64,000 bases of DNA from Streptosporangium carneum (GTDB lineage Bacteria; Actinomycetota; Actinomycetes; Streptosporangiales; Streptosporangiaceae), in the NCBI RefSeq assembly GCF_027922005.1, contig NZ_BSEV01000036.1:1-64000 (forward strand), written 5' to 3'. The notes below the pieces were generated by a model that was not told where the DNA came from, did no database searches, and saw only the letters and a list, made by a program, of their open reading frames with translations. Made by a program: the position numbers and the translations under genes. Shown here one piece after another: positions 41,424 through 50,456 of this stretch. Position 1 is the first letter of the stretch. Each line of letters starts with the position of its first letter.

Positions 41424-42356
41424 TCAGCGGCGGTTGCGCACGCGCGGGTCAACGACCGCGTACGTGAGGTCGACCAGGAAGTTCATGACGACGACGAAGA
41501 AGGCGGCGAAGAGCACCGCGCCCGTGACGATCGGGATGTCGAGCTGGTCGATGGCGTCGTAGGTCAGCTTGCCGACGCCCGGCAGGCCGAAGACCGACTC
41601 GATGATCAGGACTCCGCCCAGGAAGTAGCCGAAGTCCATCCCGATCATGGTGATCAGCGGGGTGAGCCCGTTGCGCAGCGCGTGCCTGGTCAGGATCGTG
41701 CGCTCACGCAGGCCCTTGGCGCGGGCCATCTGGATGTACGGCGAGCGCAGCACCTCCAGCATCTGGGTGCGCGTCATCCGGGCGTACCACGCCGCGCCCG
41801 CCAGGCCGAGGGTGAAGGTCGGCAGCGCCAGGTACCACCAGAGCGGGTCGCCGAGCCCGTTCAGCGGGAAGACCGAGGAGCGGTAGGCCAGGTAGTAGAG
41901 CAGCAGCAGACCGATCCAGAACGGCGGCGCGGACAGGCCGATGAGCGCACCCAGCGTGGCGAGCCGGTCGGCGGCGCTCTTCGGCCGGTAGGCGGCCACG
42001 ATCCCCGCGGGGACCCCCAGGACGAGCTGCCAGAGCACACCGCCGAGCGCGATGAGCGCGGTGGTCGGCAGCGCCTGGAGGATCTGTCCGGCGACCGGCG
42101 CGCCGTGCAGCGCGTAGGACGTGCCGAGGTCGCCTCGCAGGAGGCGTCCGAGGAAGGCGGTGTACTGGGACCAGAGCGGGGCGTCGAGGCCGAGCTGGTG
42201 GCGGATCGAGGCCACGGTCGCGGCGTCGGCGTTGGGGCCCGCGATCAGCCTGGCCGGGTCGCCGGGCACGGCGTAGGCCATGAAGAAGGCGAGCGTGACC
42301 ACGCCGAGCAGGACCAGCGCCGTCTGCCCGATCCGCCGCAGAACCCATCCCGTCAC
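41424..42356 (-). CDS. ABC transporter permease, DppB/OppB type
   Basis: A 310-residue permease with six membrane segments. Recognisable parts: first helix and AVPGDPARLIAGPNAD loop, GDLGTSYALHGAPV, the EAA-like motif RSPYIQMARAKGLRERTI, and the terminal VDLTYAVVDPRVRNR. It pairs with the DppC-type permease starting 5 bases away upstream. Part of the complete importer (binding protein, two permeases, two ATPases) of the 47-35 kb operon. Confidence 0.93.
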   Translation of the reverse strand: MTGWVLRRIGQTALVLLGVVTLAFFMAYAVPGDPARLIAGPNADAATVASIRHQLGLDAPLWSQYTAFLGRLLRGDLGTSYALHGAPVAGQILQALPTTALIALGGVLWQLVLGVPAGIVAAYRPKSAADRLATLGALIGLSAPPFWIGLLLLYYLAYRSSVFPLNGLGDPLWWYLALPTFTLGLAGAAWYARMTRTQMLEVLRSPYIQMARAKGLRERTILTRHALRNGLTPLITMIGMDFGYFLGGVLIIESVFGLPGVGKLTYDAIDQLDIPIVTGAVLFAAFFVVVMNFLVDLTYAVVDPRVRNRR

Positions 42357-42360
42357 GTCG

Positions 42361-43293
42361 TCACCTCCGTTCCGGTGCGGTGGGGTCGAGGAGGTCGCGC
42401 AGCCAGTCGCCCGCCAGGTTGAAGGCGAGCACGGTGACGATCAGGCAGACGCCCGGGGCGAAGAGCAGCCATGGGGCGACCTCGTAGTACTTGCGGCCGT
42501 CGTCGATCATCTGGCCCCAGGAGGCCTCGGGCACCGGCACGCCGACGCCGATGAACGACAGCGAGCTCTCGATGAGGATCGAGCTGGCCACGCCCAGCGT
42601 CGCGTACACGATGATCGCCGGGACGAGGTGCGGGAGGATGTGCCGGACCATGATCCGCACATTGCCCACGCCGAGGGTGCGGGTCGCGGTGACGAACTCC
42701 CGTTCGCGCAGCGAGAGCACCATGCCGCGGATGATGCGCGCCAGGTAGGTCCAGTAGATGAGCGCGATGACGAGCACCACGTTGCGCTGGCTCGGCCCGG
42801 TGACGGAGATCAGCGCGACGCAGAAGAGCAGGATCGGGAAGGACATGATGACGTCGGTGATCCTGCTGATCACGGTGTCGGCCAGGCCGCCGAAGTAACC
42901 GGCGGTCACGCCGACCACGACTCCGACGATCGTGGCCAGGCCGTTGGCGACGATCCCGATCGTGAGGGACACGCGCGCGCCGTACAACAGCCTGGACAGC
43001 ACGTCCCGGCCGTTGGGGTCGGTGCCGAGCGGGAAGTCCCCGCCGGGTGACACGGGCGCGCCCCGGTCGGTCAGGCCCTCGGCGTAGGTGCGCAGCGGAT
43101 CGTGCGGGGCCAGCAGCGGCGCGAGGAGCGCCGCGAGCACCAGCAGCACGAGCACGATGATCGAGATGAGCGCGGGGAGGTCCCTCAGGAGGCTCCGCCC
43201 CGCCCTGCGCAGGCCGTCACGCACGCTCGGCGCCTCGGGATCCGCGGGCCGCCGCGACTCCGGCGGCTCCAGGGGCTCCGGCGGCGCCGTCAC
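42361..43293 (-). CDS. ABC transporter permease, DppC/OppC type
   Basis: A 310-residue permease. After a ~40-residue Pro-rich cytoplasmic N-terminus come six helices, the HDPLRTYAEGL region and the DppC hallmark FPLGTDPNGRDVLSRLLYG. The EAA-like loop is REREFVTATRTLGVGN. It ends with DWLRDLLDPTAPER. GTG 43293 overlaps the ATPase stop by 4 bases. Partner of the DppB permease. Confidence 0.93.
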   Translation of the reverse strand: MTAPPEPLEPPESRRPADPEAPSVRDGLRRAGRSLLRDLPALISIIVLVLLVLAALLAPLLAPHDPLRTYAEGLTDRGAPVSPGGDFPLGTDPNGRDVLSRLLYGARVSLTIGIVANGLATIVGVVVGVTAGYFGGLADTVISRITDVIMSFPILLFCVALISVTGPSQRNVVLVIALIYWTYLARIIRGMVLSLREREFVTATRTLGVGNVRIMVRHILPHLVPAIIVYATLGVASSILIESSLSFIGVGVPVPEASWGQMIDDGRKYYEVAPWLLFAPGVCLIVTVLAFNLAGDWLRDLLDPTAPERR

Positions 43294-44258
43294 GGGGCCG
43301 CCTCCTCTCGGGCGGGCTCGGACGCGAGATGGCAGGCGGCGAGCTGGCCGCCCTGTTTGACCGCCAGCTCCGGCCTGGTGGTCCGGCAGACGTCCTGGGC
43401 GAGCGGGCAGCGCGGATGGAAGGCGCAGCCCGTCGGCGGGTGGGCGGGGCTCGGCGGCTCCCCGGCGAGCCTGACCCGCCGGGCCGCGCGGCTCGCACCC
43501 GGCACCGGCACGGCCGCCAGCAACGCCTGTGTGTAGGGATGCCGGGGGGCGCCGAACACCTGGTCCCGGGTGCCGATCTCCACCAGCCTGCCGAGATACA
43601 TGATCGCCACCCGGTCGGCCGCGAACCGCATCGTGGACAGGTCGTGGGAGATGAACAGGTAGGCCAGGCCGCTGTCCTCCTGGATGTCCTTGAGGAGGTT
43701 GAGGATCTGGGCCCGCACCGAGACGTCGAGCGCGGAGACCGCCTCGTCGCAGGCGATCACGGCCGGGTCGACGCCGAGCGCGCGGGCGATGGACACCCGC
43801 TGGCGCTGTCCTCCGGACAGCTCGTGCGGATAGCGGACGGCGAAGGCGGCCGGCAGTCCCACCCGCTCCAGCAGTTCCCGTACCCGGCCGGGGCGCTCCG
43901 CGGCCGGGACGCCCTTGACGAGCAGCGCCTCCTCGACGGTCGCGCCGATCTTCATGCGCGGGTCGAGGGAGTCGTAGGGATCCTGGTAGACCATCTGCAT
44001 CTGACGCCGGAACGCCTTCAGCGAGGCCCCCCTGAGGCCCGCGATGTCGCGGCCTCCGATGCGGACGCGCCCGCCCGCCGGGTCGGTGATGCGCAGCAGC
44101 GCACGGGCGACCGTGCTCTTGCCCGACCCCGACTCACCGGCCAGGCCCAGGGTCTCGCCGGGCGCGATCGTGAACGAGACACCGTCCACGGCCCGCACGG
44201 TCACACCCCTGCGGCGGGAGAAGTGCACGCGCAGGTTCTCCACCTCCACGATGTTCAC
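43290..44258 (-). CDS. ABC transporter ATP-binding protein, DppF/OppF type
   Basis: A 322-residue ATPase with Walker [10 protein letters not shown]-loop [12 protein letters not shown], signature LSGGQRQR, Walker [11 protein letters not shown] (Ala-Val where DEPTSALD is usual) and the C-terminal oligopeptide extension [14 protein letters not shown] with its Cys cluster. The start overlaps the upstream ATPase stop by 4 bases. Together with DppD it energises the importer. Confidence 0.93.
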   Translation of the reverse strand: MNIVEVENLRVHFSRRRGVTVRAVDGVSFTIAPGETLGLAGESGSGKSTVARALLRITDPAGGRVRIGGRDIAGLRGASLKAFRRQMQMVYQDPYDSLDPRMKIGATVEEALLVKGVPAAERPGRVRELLERVGLPAAFAVRYPHELSGGQRQRVSIARALGVDPAVIACDEAVSALDVSVRAQILNLLKDIQEDSGLAYLFISHDLSTMRFAADRVAIMYLGRLVEIGTRDQVFGAPRHPYTQALLAAVPVPGASRAARRVRLAGEPPSPAHPPTGCAFHPRCPLAQDVCRTTRPELAVKQGGQLAACHLASEPAREEAAP

Positions 44259-45262
44259 CTCCCGTTCTCCTCTCTCGTGGCGATCTCTCTCGTGTCTCTC
44301 GTGGCGATCTCTCTCGTGGCGACGTGGCAGGCGACGCCGCCCGTCAGCGGCGGGTCCGCCTCATGGCAGACGTCCTCGGCCAGCGGGCAGCGCGAGGCGA
44401 ACGAGCAGCCCGGCGGGCGCGTCCCCGCCTGGGGAGGGCTGCCGGGGATGGACGGCAGCCTGCGTGGCAGCGGCCCCGTCATGCTCGGGATGGAGCCGAG
44501 CAGCGCGCGGGTGTAGGGATGCCGGGGAGCGCCGACGATCTCCTCGATCGTGCCGCTCTCGACCACCCGCCCCGCGTACATGACGAGGACGCGGTCGCAG
44601 AAGGTGGAGACGACACCGAGGTCGTGACTGATCAGGATGACCGCGGTGCCGAGCTCCGAGGTCATGCGGTCCATCAGGTCGAGCACCTGCGCCTGCACGG
44701 TGACGTCGAGCGCCGTGGTCGGCTCGTCCGCGATGAGCAGCTTGGGCGAGCACGAGGCGGCGATGGCGATGGCGACCCGCTGCCGCATGCCGCCGGAGAA
44801 CGTCATCGGGTAGTCGCGCAGCCGGGCGGGGGCGTCCGGGATGCCCACCTCGGACAGCAGCTCCACGGCCCGTGCGACCGCGGTCCTGCGATCCGTCCCG
44901 AGGTGCTCGCGGAGCGTCTCGGTGACCTGCCGCCCGATCCGCACCAGCGGGTTGAGGCTGGACAGCGGATCCTGGAACACCATGGCCGCCTGCGCGCCTC
45001 GCCAGCGGCGCAGCTCGTCCTTGGAGAAGCCGAGCACGTCGCGCCCCTCGAAGCGGACGGCGCCCGCCTCGACGGTGGCGGCCGGTCCGAGCAGCCGCAT
45101 GAGGGCCTGGGCGGTGACGGACTTGCCTGAGCCCGACTCGCCGACGATGCCCAGGCGCTCACCCGCGGCGACGGAGAAGGAGACCCCGCGAACAGCCGTG
45201 TGGTCGCCGTTCGGCGTCGCGAAGCGGACGACGAGGTCGTCCACGTCGAGCAGCGCGTCCAT
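44255..45262 (-). CDS. ABC transporter ATP-binding protein, DppD/OppD type, with repetitive C-terminal tail
   Basis: A 335-residue ATPase: Walker [10 protein letters not shown]-loop [12 protein letters not shown], signature FSGGMRQR, Walker [12 protein letters not shown] and the Cys-rich extension [14 protein letters not shown]. After the usual end, the last ~20 residues are a low-complexity repeat ([19 protein letters not shown]) encoded by tandem 15-bp units. This is not part of the fold and its length may vary between strains. ATG 45262 lies 62 bases after the binding-protein gene. Confidence 0.92.
   Translation of the reverse strand: MDALLDVDDLVVRFATPNGDHTAVRGVSFSVAAGERLGIVGESGSGKSVTAQALMRLLGPAATVEAGAVRFEGRDVLGFSKDELRRWRGAQAAMVFQDPLSSLNPLVRIGRQVTETLREHLGTDRRTAVARAVELLSEVGIPDAPARLRDYPMTFSGGMRQRVAIAIAASCSPKLLIADEPTTALDVTVQAQVLDLMDRMTSELGTAVILISHDLGVVSTFCDRVLVMYAGRVVESGTIEEIVGAPRHPYTRALLGSIPSMTGPLPRRLPSIPGSPPQAGTRPPGCSFASRCPLAEDVCHEADPPLTGGVACHVATREIATRDTREIATREENGR
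44271..44322. repeat. Short tandem repeat inside the DppD C-terminus
   Basis: Units of TCTCTCGTGGCGATC (15 bp) occur at 44271, 44295 and 44310 (the last incomplete), with a 9-bp partial unit TCTCTCGTG at 44286. All lengths are multiples of three, so the frame is preserved; each full unit encodes ATREI on the minus strand. Slippage would change tail length without breaking the gene or the overlapping start of the next ATPase. Confidence 0.85.
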
Positions 45263-45324
45263 GATCAGCCTTTCGTGGGGGTCGCGGGGGTCGCGGGGGT
45301 CTGGACGGTCAACGGAGGCGGAGC

Positions 45325-46983
45325 TCAGTCGGTCGGCCTGCCGTCGGTCTTCCAGTAGTTGGTCATGTCCCAGGCCCAGACGGGTTGCGGGAAGTAGCCC
45401 CCCACGTTCTTGCCGAAGACCTCGGTCTTGGAGCCGTAGTAGAGCGGCACGAGCGAGCCGCCGGCCAGGAGCCTGGTGGTGGCCTGCGCGTAGAGCTTCT
45501 GGGCCTCGTCGGGAGAGTCGGTGGCCAGCGCCTTGGCGACCAGTGCGTCGGTCTCCTCGTCGCAGGAGAAGGCGTAGTTCTGGCCACCCTGGACGGCGGC
45601 GGCGCAGGCGGTGAGCGCCTGGAAGAAGTTGCTGCCCTCGGGGTAGTCCGCCACCCAGAAGGAGAGCGCCATCGGGGCCTTGCCGGGGGTGCCCGCCAGC
45701 TCGAAGAACGTGCTCTGCTGGAGCGGGCGCGGATCCGCCTTGACGCCGATCTTGGCCAGGTCCTGCTGAAGCTGCGGCAGCAGGTTGGTCCAGGGCGGGG
45801 TGTTCCAGGAGTACAGCGTGGTGGAGAAGCCGTCGGGATAGCCCGCCTCGGCGAGCAGCTGCCTGGCCTTGGCGATGTCCTGGTCGTGAACCAGCTTCTC
45901 CTCGGTGTGACCGACCACGCCCGGCGGCAGGAACTCGTTGGCGACCTGGCCCTGACCGTTGACCAGCTTGAGCAGGAACGCCCGGTCGATGGCGTAGGAG
46001 ACGGCCTCACGCACCTTCGGGTTGTCGAACGGCTTCATCTTGACGTTCAACGTCAGGAAGTACGTGCTCGGCTTGGCGATCGTGATGGTCTGGTCCTTCA
46101 GCGTCGCGTTGGCCGTCACCGACAGGTACTGCGCGGGCGGGATCGGGTCGCCCATCAGGTCGATCTCCCCCTTCTCCAGCTGCAGGAGCTGCACGTCGGG
46201 GTTGACGCCGAGCCGCTCGACGACCTTGTCGACGTAGGGGCGGGGCCTGTCCCAGTACGTGGGGTTCTTCTCCAGCACGATCTGACGGCCCGGGGAGAAC
46301 TCCTTGAAGGTGAACGGGCCGGAGCCGAGCGGCTGGGCGGCCGCCTTGTCGCCCGAGCCCTCGGGGATCACCGACGCGTGCGGCATGGCCAGGATGTACT
46401 TGAAGGCGGAGTTGGGCTGGGTGAGCTCGATCCGCAGTTCGCCGTCGGAGACCGCCTGGATGCCCTTGGGCGTGCCCTCCGGCTTCTTGCCGTACTCCTC
46501 CGCTCCCACGACGCCGGTCCAGAAGCCGCGCACCGGCGACTTGGTGGCGGGGTCGAGGATGCGGGAGAAGGAGTAGGCGAAGTCCCGCGCCCTGACGGGC
46601 GAGCCGTCGGAGAAGGTCATGCCGGGCCTGATCTTGACGGTGTAGGTCCTGCCGTCGGGTGAGACGGCGGGGGGCTCGGCGGCGCCCTGCGGGACGAGCT
46701 CGCTGGTGGAGCCCTTGTAGTCGTACAGGCGGTCGTAGAGCATCCGCATGTTGTTCCAGCACGTCGCGTCGTAGCAGACGGCCGGGTCGAACGTCTTGGG
46801 GTCGGACTTGTAGGCGACGGTCATCGTGCCGCCGAGACGGGGTGAGCCCGTGGCGGGGCTCGTGCCGGACGTGCCGGAGGTTCCGGCGTTCTTCTGGACC
46901 GCGCCGCAGGCGGGCGCCGTCGCGAGCAGGGCCACGGTCGTCGCCGTGGCGAACATGACGCGGGACCGGCGTGGTTTCGCCAT
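45325..46983 (-). CDS. Peptide-type ABC transporter substrate-binding lipoprotein (SBP_bac_5)
   Basis: A 552-residue lipoprotein, first gene of the 47-35 kb operon. The signal peptide (RRSRVMFATATTVALLATAP then AC) ends in a lipobox-like APAC, and a Gly/Ser/Thr-rich linker follows. The SBP_bac_5 fold is shown by MTVAYKSDPKTFDPAVCYDA and YTVKIRPGMTFSDGSPVRAR, plus DPATKSPVRGFW. ATG 46983 is chosen for the GAGGAGGGAATCA just before it; the frame is open 147 bases further. The preceding region holds the palindromic operator. Confidence 0.93.
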   Translation of the reverse strand: MAKPRRSRVMFATATTVALLATAPACGAVQKNAGTSGTSGTSPATGSPRLGGTMTVAYKSDPKTFDPAVCYDATCWNNMRMLYDRLYDYKGSTSELVPQGAAEPPAVSPDGRTYTVKIRPGMTFSDGSPVRARDFAYSFSRILDPATKSPVRGFWTGVVGAEEYGKKPEGTPKGIQAVSDGELRIELTQPNSAFKYILAMPHASVIPEGSGDKAAAQPLGSGPFTFKEFSPGRQIVLEKNPTYWDRPRPYVDKVVERLGVNPDVQLLQLEKGEIDLMGDPIPPAQYLSVTANATLKDQTITIAKPSTYFLTLNVKMKPFDNPKVREAVSYAIDRAFLLKLVNGQGQVANEFLPPGVVGHTEEKLVHDQDIAKARQLLAEAGYPDGFSTTLYSWNTPPWTNLLPQLQQDLAKIGVKADPRPLQQSTFFELAGTPGKAPMALSFWVADYPEGSNFFQALTACAAAVQGGQNYAFSCDEETDALVAKALATDSPDEAQKLYAQATTRLLAGGSLVPLYYGSKTEVFGKNVGGYFPQPVWAWDMTNYWKTDGRPTD

Positions 46984-47078
46984 TGATTCCCTCCTCGGGG
47001 AAGAGCAGTGCGCGGAGTCCTCGATCCCCCGAGGACCTGGTGGAGGGCTGGGCCCGCCGTCCTGCTCGCTGCCTCCGC

Positions 47079-47095
47079 TTGTCGATCGTCGACAA
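47079..47095. promoter_or_regulatory. Perfect 17-bp palindromic operator in front of the Opp-TldD operon
   Basis: TTGTCGATCGTCGACAA, a 7-3-7 perfect inverted repeat, followed by an extra TCGACAATA half-site. It lies about 96 bases upstream of the binding-protein start. The same 17 bases plus flanking sequence recur at 51501-51517 before the second operon. TTGT...ACAA outer bases fit FadR-type GntR operators, and a GntR gene closes the operon. Identity of the binding protein is inferred. Confidence 0.75.
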
Positions 47096-47502
47096 TCGAC
47101 AATATGGAGGGAGATTCTGGCGGGCGTCAATAGCGGATTCGCCCCGTTATGAATCTGCGTTCAACACGCGTCCGAGCACGGCGACTCACGCCCTCACGGC
47201 ACTCGCGACCAGGGCACGCGTCAATACGGTAGGCGACTGCAGCCCCTCTGACCAGGGGCGATGAACGATCGCGGGCGAAAGGCGCGTTCCCCGCCGTACC
47301 GTTCGGCACGTGGCGGCGCGGGGGCCGGCGCGCCGACATCCCGCCCGGGCGCGACGGGCACACACCACGCCCGCACTCCCGCCGCGCCGGTACGGCGAGC
47401 GGTGACACGGACCGGACCGCCCCTGGACCGCCCCCGGACCGGCGCCGGTGAACGGCGCACGGCCCGGTGAAGGGAACGGCCCGGTGAAAGGGTGACTTCG
47501 GC
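47096..47502. other. 407-base intergenic stretch between the two operons
   Basis: No convincing gene on either strand. It contains the GCCCCT/AGGGGC hairpin at 47242-47259 (6-bp stem, 6-base loop) and a CGGCCCGGTGAA direct repeat (47459-47486). The part nearest the operator is AT-richer and probably holds the promoter of the Opp-TldD operon; the rest may be the 3' untranslated region of the aminotransferase operon. Confidence 0.4.
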
Positions 47503-48732
47503 TCAGGAGGAGAGATGGGCCGCCAGGCGGCGCAGGCCCTCCTCGATCGCCTCGGGGGCCGCGGCGAGCGAGAGCCGTACGGCCCCCTCCCCGCCCGGCC
47601 CGAAGGCCGCGCCGGGGGCCACGGCCACGCCGCGGGTGCGCAGCAGGTCCATGGCCAGCTCCGCCGAGGGACGGCCTCCCACGTCGAGCCAGAGGTAGAA
47701 CGCCCCCTCCGGCCTGAGCGCGGGCAGTCCCACCTCCTGCGCCACCGCGAGCGCGAGGTCCCGGCGGGCGCGGTAGGCCGCGCGCATCTCCTCGACCGGT
47801 TCCTGGGGACCGCGCAGCGCGGCGAGCGCGGCGTGCTGCGCGGGTGTGGAGACGCAGGAGACGGCCGTCTCCTGCACCCGGGCGATCCGTTCGGCTAGGG
47901 GCCTCCCCGCCACCACGTACCCGACGCGCCAGCCGGTCATCGCGTACGTCTTGGAGAAGGAGAACACGCTGACCACCGGCGCGTCAGGCGCGAGTGCGGC
48001 CATGGATCGGGAGGGCTCGTCCAGCCAGAGCTGGTCGTAGCACTCGTCGGCGATCACCCAGATCCCGTGCCGCGCGGCCCACTCCGCGACCGCCGCGAGC
48101 GTCGTGCCCGGCCAGACCGTCCCCAGCGGGTTCGCCGGTGAGTTGACCAGCACGGCGCGGGTGCGCGCCGTCACCGACCGGTCCAGCCGTTCCAGGTCGG
48201 GGAGGTATCCGTCGGAGGGGAGCAGCCGGTATCCCACCGGACGGGCCCCGGCCAGGTGGGCGAGATTGGTGAAGTTCGGCCATCCGGGGTCGGGGACCAG
48301 GATCTCGTCGCCCTCGTCGAGCAACGCCCGGTAGACGGCGTACAGGCCCTCGACGGCCCCGCAGGAGACGAAGACCTCCTCCGGCGCGGCGGCGACGCCG
48401 TTCACCGTGCCCACCTTGGCGGCCAGGGCCTCACGTAGCTCCGGGATCCCCGCGGTCGGGGCGTAGCGGGTGGCCCCGCCCCTGGTCGCGGTGTACGCCG
48501 CCTCGACGATGTGAGGCGGCGTGGCGAAGTCGGGTTCGCCCAGCTCGAGGCGGATCGCCCCCGGCACCCGCCAGGCCGCGTTGGCCACCGCCCTGATCCC
48601 GGAGCCGGTGATCCGGCCGACCGCCCCCGAGAGGCCGGGCGGGGCGCCGGCCTGCGGAACGGCCCGCCTCGGCTCCTTCGCGCTCCCCGGCGGCCCGGCG
48701 GCCACCGTCCCCGGCGGCCCCTGGGCCGTCAC
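47503..48732 (-). CDS. PLP-dependent class I/II aminotransferase
   Basis: A 409-residue fold-type I aminotransferase. LELGEPDFATPPHIVEAAY and SPANPLGTV are the substrate and PLP-binding landmarks, the Schiff-base lysine is K261 in SFSKTYAMTGWRVGY, and the C-terminal arginine is in GAVRLSLAA. The N-terminal ~35 residues are a Pro/Gly-rich extension; GTG 48732 is kept because it overlaps the SDR stop (GTGA). Last of the four genes behind the second operator. Amino donor and acceptor are unknown; branched or aromatic 2-oxo acids are possible. Confidence 0.9.
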   Translation of the reverse strand: MTAQGPPGTVAAGPPGSAKEPRRAVPQAGAPPGLSGAVGRITGSGIRAVANAAWRVPGAIRLELGEPDFATPPHIVEAAYTATRGGATRYAPTAGIPELREALAAKVGTVNGVAAAPEEVFVSCGAVEGLYAVYRALLDEGDEILVPDPGWPNFTNLAHLAGARPVGYRLLPSDGYLPDLERLDRSVTARTRAVLVNSPANPLGTVWPGTTLAAVAEWAARHGIWVIADECYDQLWLDEPSRSMAALAPDAPVVSVFSFSKTYAMTGWRVGYVVAGRPLAERIARVQETAVSCVSTPAQHAALAALRGPQEPVEEMRAAYRARRDLALAVAQEVGLPALRPEGAFYLWLDVGGRPSAELAMDLLRTRGVAVAPGAAFGPGGEGAVRLSLAAAPEAIEEGLRRLAAHLSS

Positions 48733-49520
48733 GGAAGGCCCCTGAGCAGGCCGCCGTCGCACGCGATGGTGGACCCGGTGACGTACGAGGCCGCGGCGGA
48801 GGCGAGAAAGGCGACGACGGCGCCGAACTCCTCCGGCGTGCCGTAGCGGCGCGCGGGGATGGCGGCCCGGCTGCGTGAGCGGACCTCTTCGGGATCGACG
48901 CCCTCGCGTTCTGCCGCCGCCTCGTCGAGGGAGGCGACCCTGGGGGTGGCGATCCGTCCGGGCATGACACCGTTGACCGTCACCCCGTCCGCCGCCACCT
49001 CGCGGGCGACGGTCTTCAGCCAGGCGTTCAGCGCGGAACGCCCCGCGTTGGAGTACACCAGGTTGGGGATGGGCTCGCGGACGCCCGAGGAGAGCACGGC
49101 GAGAACGCGCCCGTACCCCCGTTCGCGCATGCCGGGCAGCAGCCGGGTGGCCAGGTCGATGGGGGTGACGGCCAGCAGCTGGAACGCGGCGCGCCAGCCG
49201 TCCGGGGTCGTGGCGTCGGGCGGCGCCGAGGGCGGGCCGCCCGCGTTGAGCACCAGCACGTCGACCCCGCCGAGCCGCTCACGGGCGACGCGTTCGACCT
49301 CGGCCGCCGCGTCCGGGTCGCCGGCGTCGGCCGCGACGACGGCGGGCCTTGCGCCGTACCGGCTCTCGATCTCCCGGGCGGTCGCCTCAAGGCGACCCTC
49401 GTCACGCGCCCAGAGCAGCAGCTCGGCGCCCTCGGCGGCCAGGGCGTGCGCGCTCGCGCGGCCGAGGCCGGAGGTGGCGCCGCCGACGAGCGCGCGCCTG
49501 CCGGTCAGTCCGAGGTCCAT
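48729..49520 (-). CDS. Short-chain dehydrogenase/reductase with atypical active site
   Basis: A 263-residue Rossmann-fold protein: GGATSGLG cofactor motif, LNAGGP, and C-terminal GSTIACDGGLLRGLP. At the catalytic YxxxK position the sequence is SNAGR within IPNLVYSNAGRSALNAW, i.e. Ser and Arg take the places of Tyr and Lys; a Tyr precedes by one residue. This SNxxR subtype is found in a subset of SDRs and need not be a standard carbonyl reductase. ATG 49520 shares one base with the aldolase stop (TGATG). Third gene of the operon. Confidence 0.88.
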   Translation of the reverse strand: MDLGLTGRRALVGGATSGLGRASAHALAAEGAELLLWARDEGRLEATAREIESRYGARPAVVAADAGDPDAAAEVERVARERLGGVDVLVLNAGGPPSAPPDATTPDGWRAAFQLLAVTPIDLATRLLPGMRERGYGRVLAVLSSGVREPIPNLVYSNAGRSALNAWLKTVAREVAADGVTVNGVMPGRIATPRVASLDEAAAEREGVDPEEVRSRSRAAIPARRYGTPEEFGAVVAFLASAAASYVTGSTIACDGGLLRGLP

Positions 49521-50434
49521 CACCTCACCTCCAGCGGCTCTGGCCCGGGGACGATCCCCACGCGGGCCAGCACGTCGTCCAGCTCGGCGCTCGTGACCTC
49601 GTCGACCGTCGGGGCGAGCCCCCTGGTGCGCGCCGTCTCCAGGACGCCGCGCCTGCGGAGCACCTCCTTGCGGATGGCGAGGCCGACGCCGACCTGCCCC
49701 TCGAAGGCGATGTAGGGCAGGTAGCGGTCGAAGATCCGGGCCGCACGGACCCGGTCGCCCTCTTCCAGCGCCCCGCGGACGGCCTTGAGGATCTCGGGGA
49801 AGGCGAAGCCGGTCATGGTGCCCGCGGCCCCCCGGTTGAGCTCGTCGTAGGCGGCGACCCCGCCCAGCCCGCCGAACACGGTGAGACCCGGCGCGGCGGC
49901 GAGCAGCTTTGTGATCTTGGGTGGAGTCGGCGGGTCCTCCAGCTTGACGACGTCGGAGCCGGCGGCGGTCATGGCGGCCAGCAGCGCGGACACGGGGATC
50001 CTGACCCCGGTGGCGTTCGGCTCGTCCTGGACGATGATCGGCAGCTCGGTGTCCTGCCGGACGCGCTCGAAGAACCTCGCCAGGCCGTCCACGTCCGGCA
50101 GGAGCGGAGGCGCGGCGACCATGGCCGCCGCCGCGCCGTACGACGCGGCCTGCCGGACGCGCTCGCGCACCAGCGACGGCGAGGCGGCGGAGCAACCCGC
50201 CGCGAACGGCAGCCGCCCCTGCGCCGCCTTGGCGACCGTGGTCAGGACGGCCTCCCGCTCGGCGTCGGAAAGGCTGGTGACCTCGCCCATCACCCCGAGG
50301 ACGGTCACGCCGTCCGCTCCCCACGCGGCCGCCCGCTCGACCGTGCGGGCGATGCTCGCCTCGTCGACGCGGTCATCCTGGGTGAACGGCGTGGGCACGA
50401 TGTACCACGTGCCGTGGAAACGTTCCTGTGTCAC
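49520..50434 (-). CDS. DapA-superfamily (dihydrodipicolinate synthase-like) aldolase/lyase
   Basis: A 304-residue (beta/alpha)8 protein. The Schiff-base lysine is K164 in VVKLEDPPTPP, and the pyruvate-binding GxMGE motif is VLGVMGEVTSL. The Tyr of the usual YNxP motif is absent: the strand reads PIIVQDEPN. This argues against true dihydrodipicolinate synthase and for a lyase or dehydratase of the sugar-acid or hydroxy-amino-acid branch. GTG 50434 has GAGAAGGG upstream. It lies 22 bases after the dehydrogenase gene. Confidence 0.88.
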   Translation of the reverse strand: MTQERFHGTWYIVPTPFTQDDRVDEASIARTVERAAAWGADGVTVLGVMGEVTSLSDAEREAVLTTVAKAAQGRLPFAAGCSAASPSLVRERVRQAASYGAAAAMVAAPPLLPDVDGLARFFERVRQDTELPIIVQDEPNATGVRIPVSALLAAMTAAGSDVVKLEDPPTPPKITKLLAAAPGLTVFGGLGGVAAYDELNRGAAGTMTGFAFPEILKAVRGALEEGDRVRAARIFDRYLPYIAFEGQVGVGLAIRKEVLRRRGVLETARTRGLAPTVDEVTSAELDDVLARVGIVPGPEPLEVR

Positions 50435-50456
50435 CTGTCAGCAGCCCTTCTCACGG

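Noticed and set aside
44271-44322. CRISPR-like repeat
   Set aside because: Units are 15 bp, contiguous, without spacers, and inside a coding frame.
47261-47470. 69-codon plus-strand ORF in the operon gap
   Set aside because: Arg/Pro/Thr/Ala-rich low-complexity product, no start signal; typical chance frame in GC-rich DNA.
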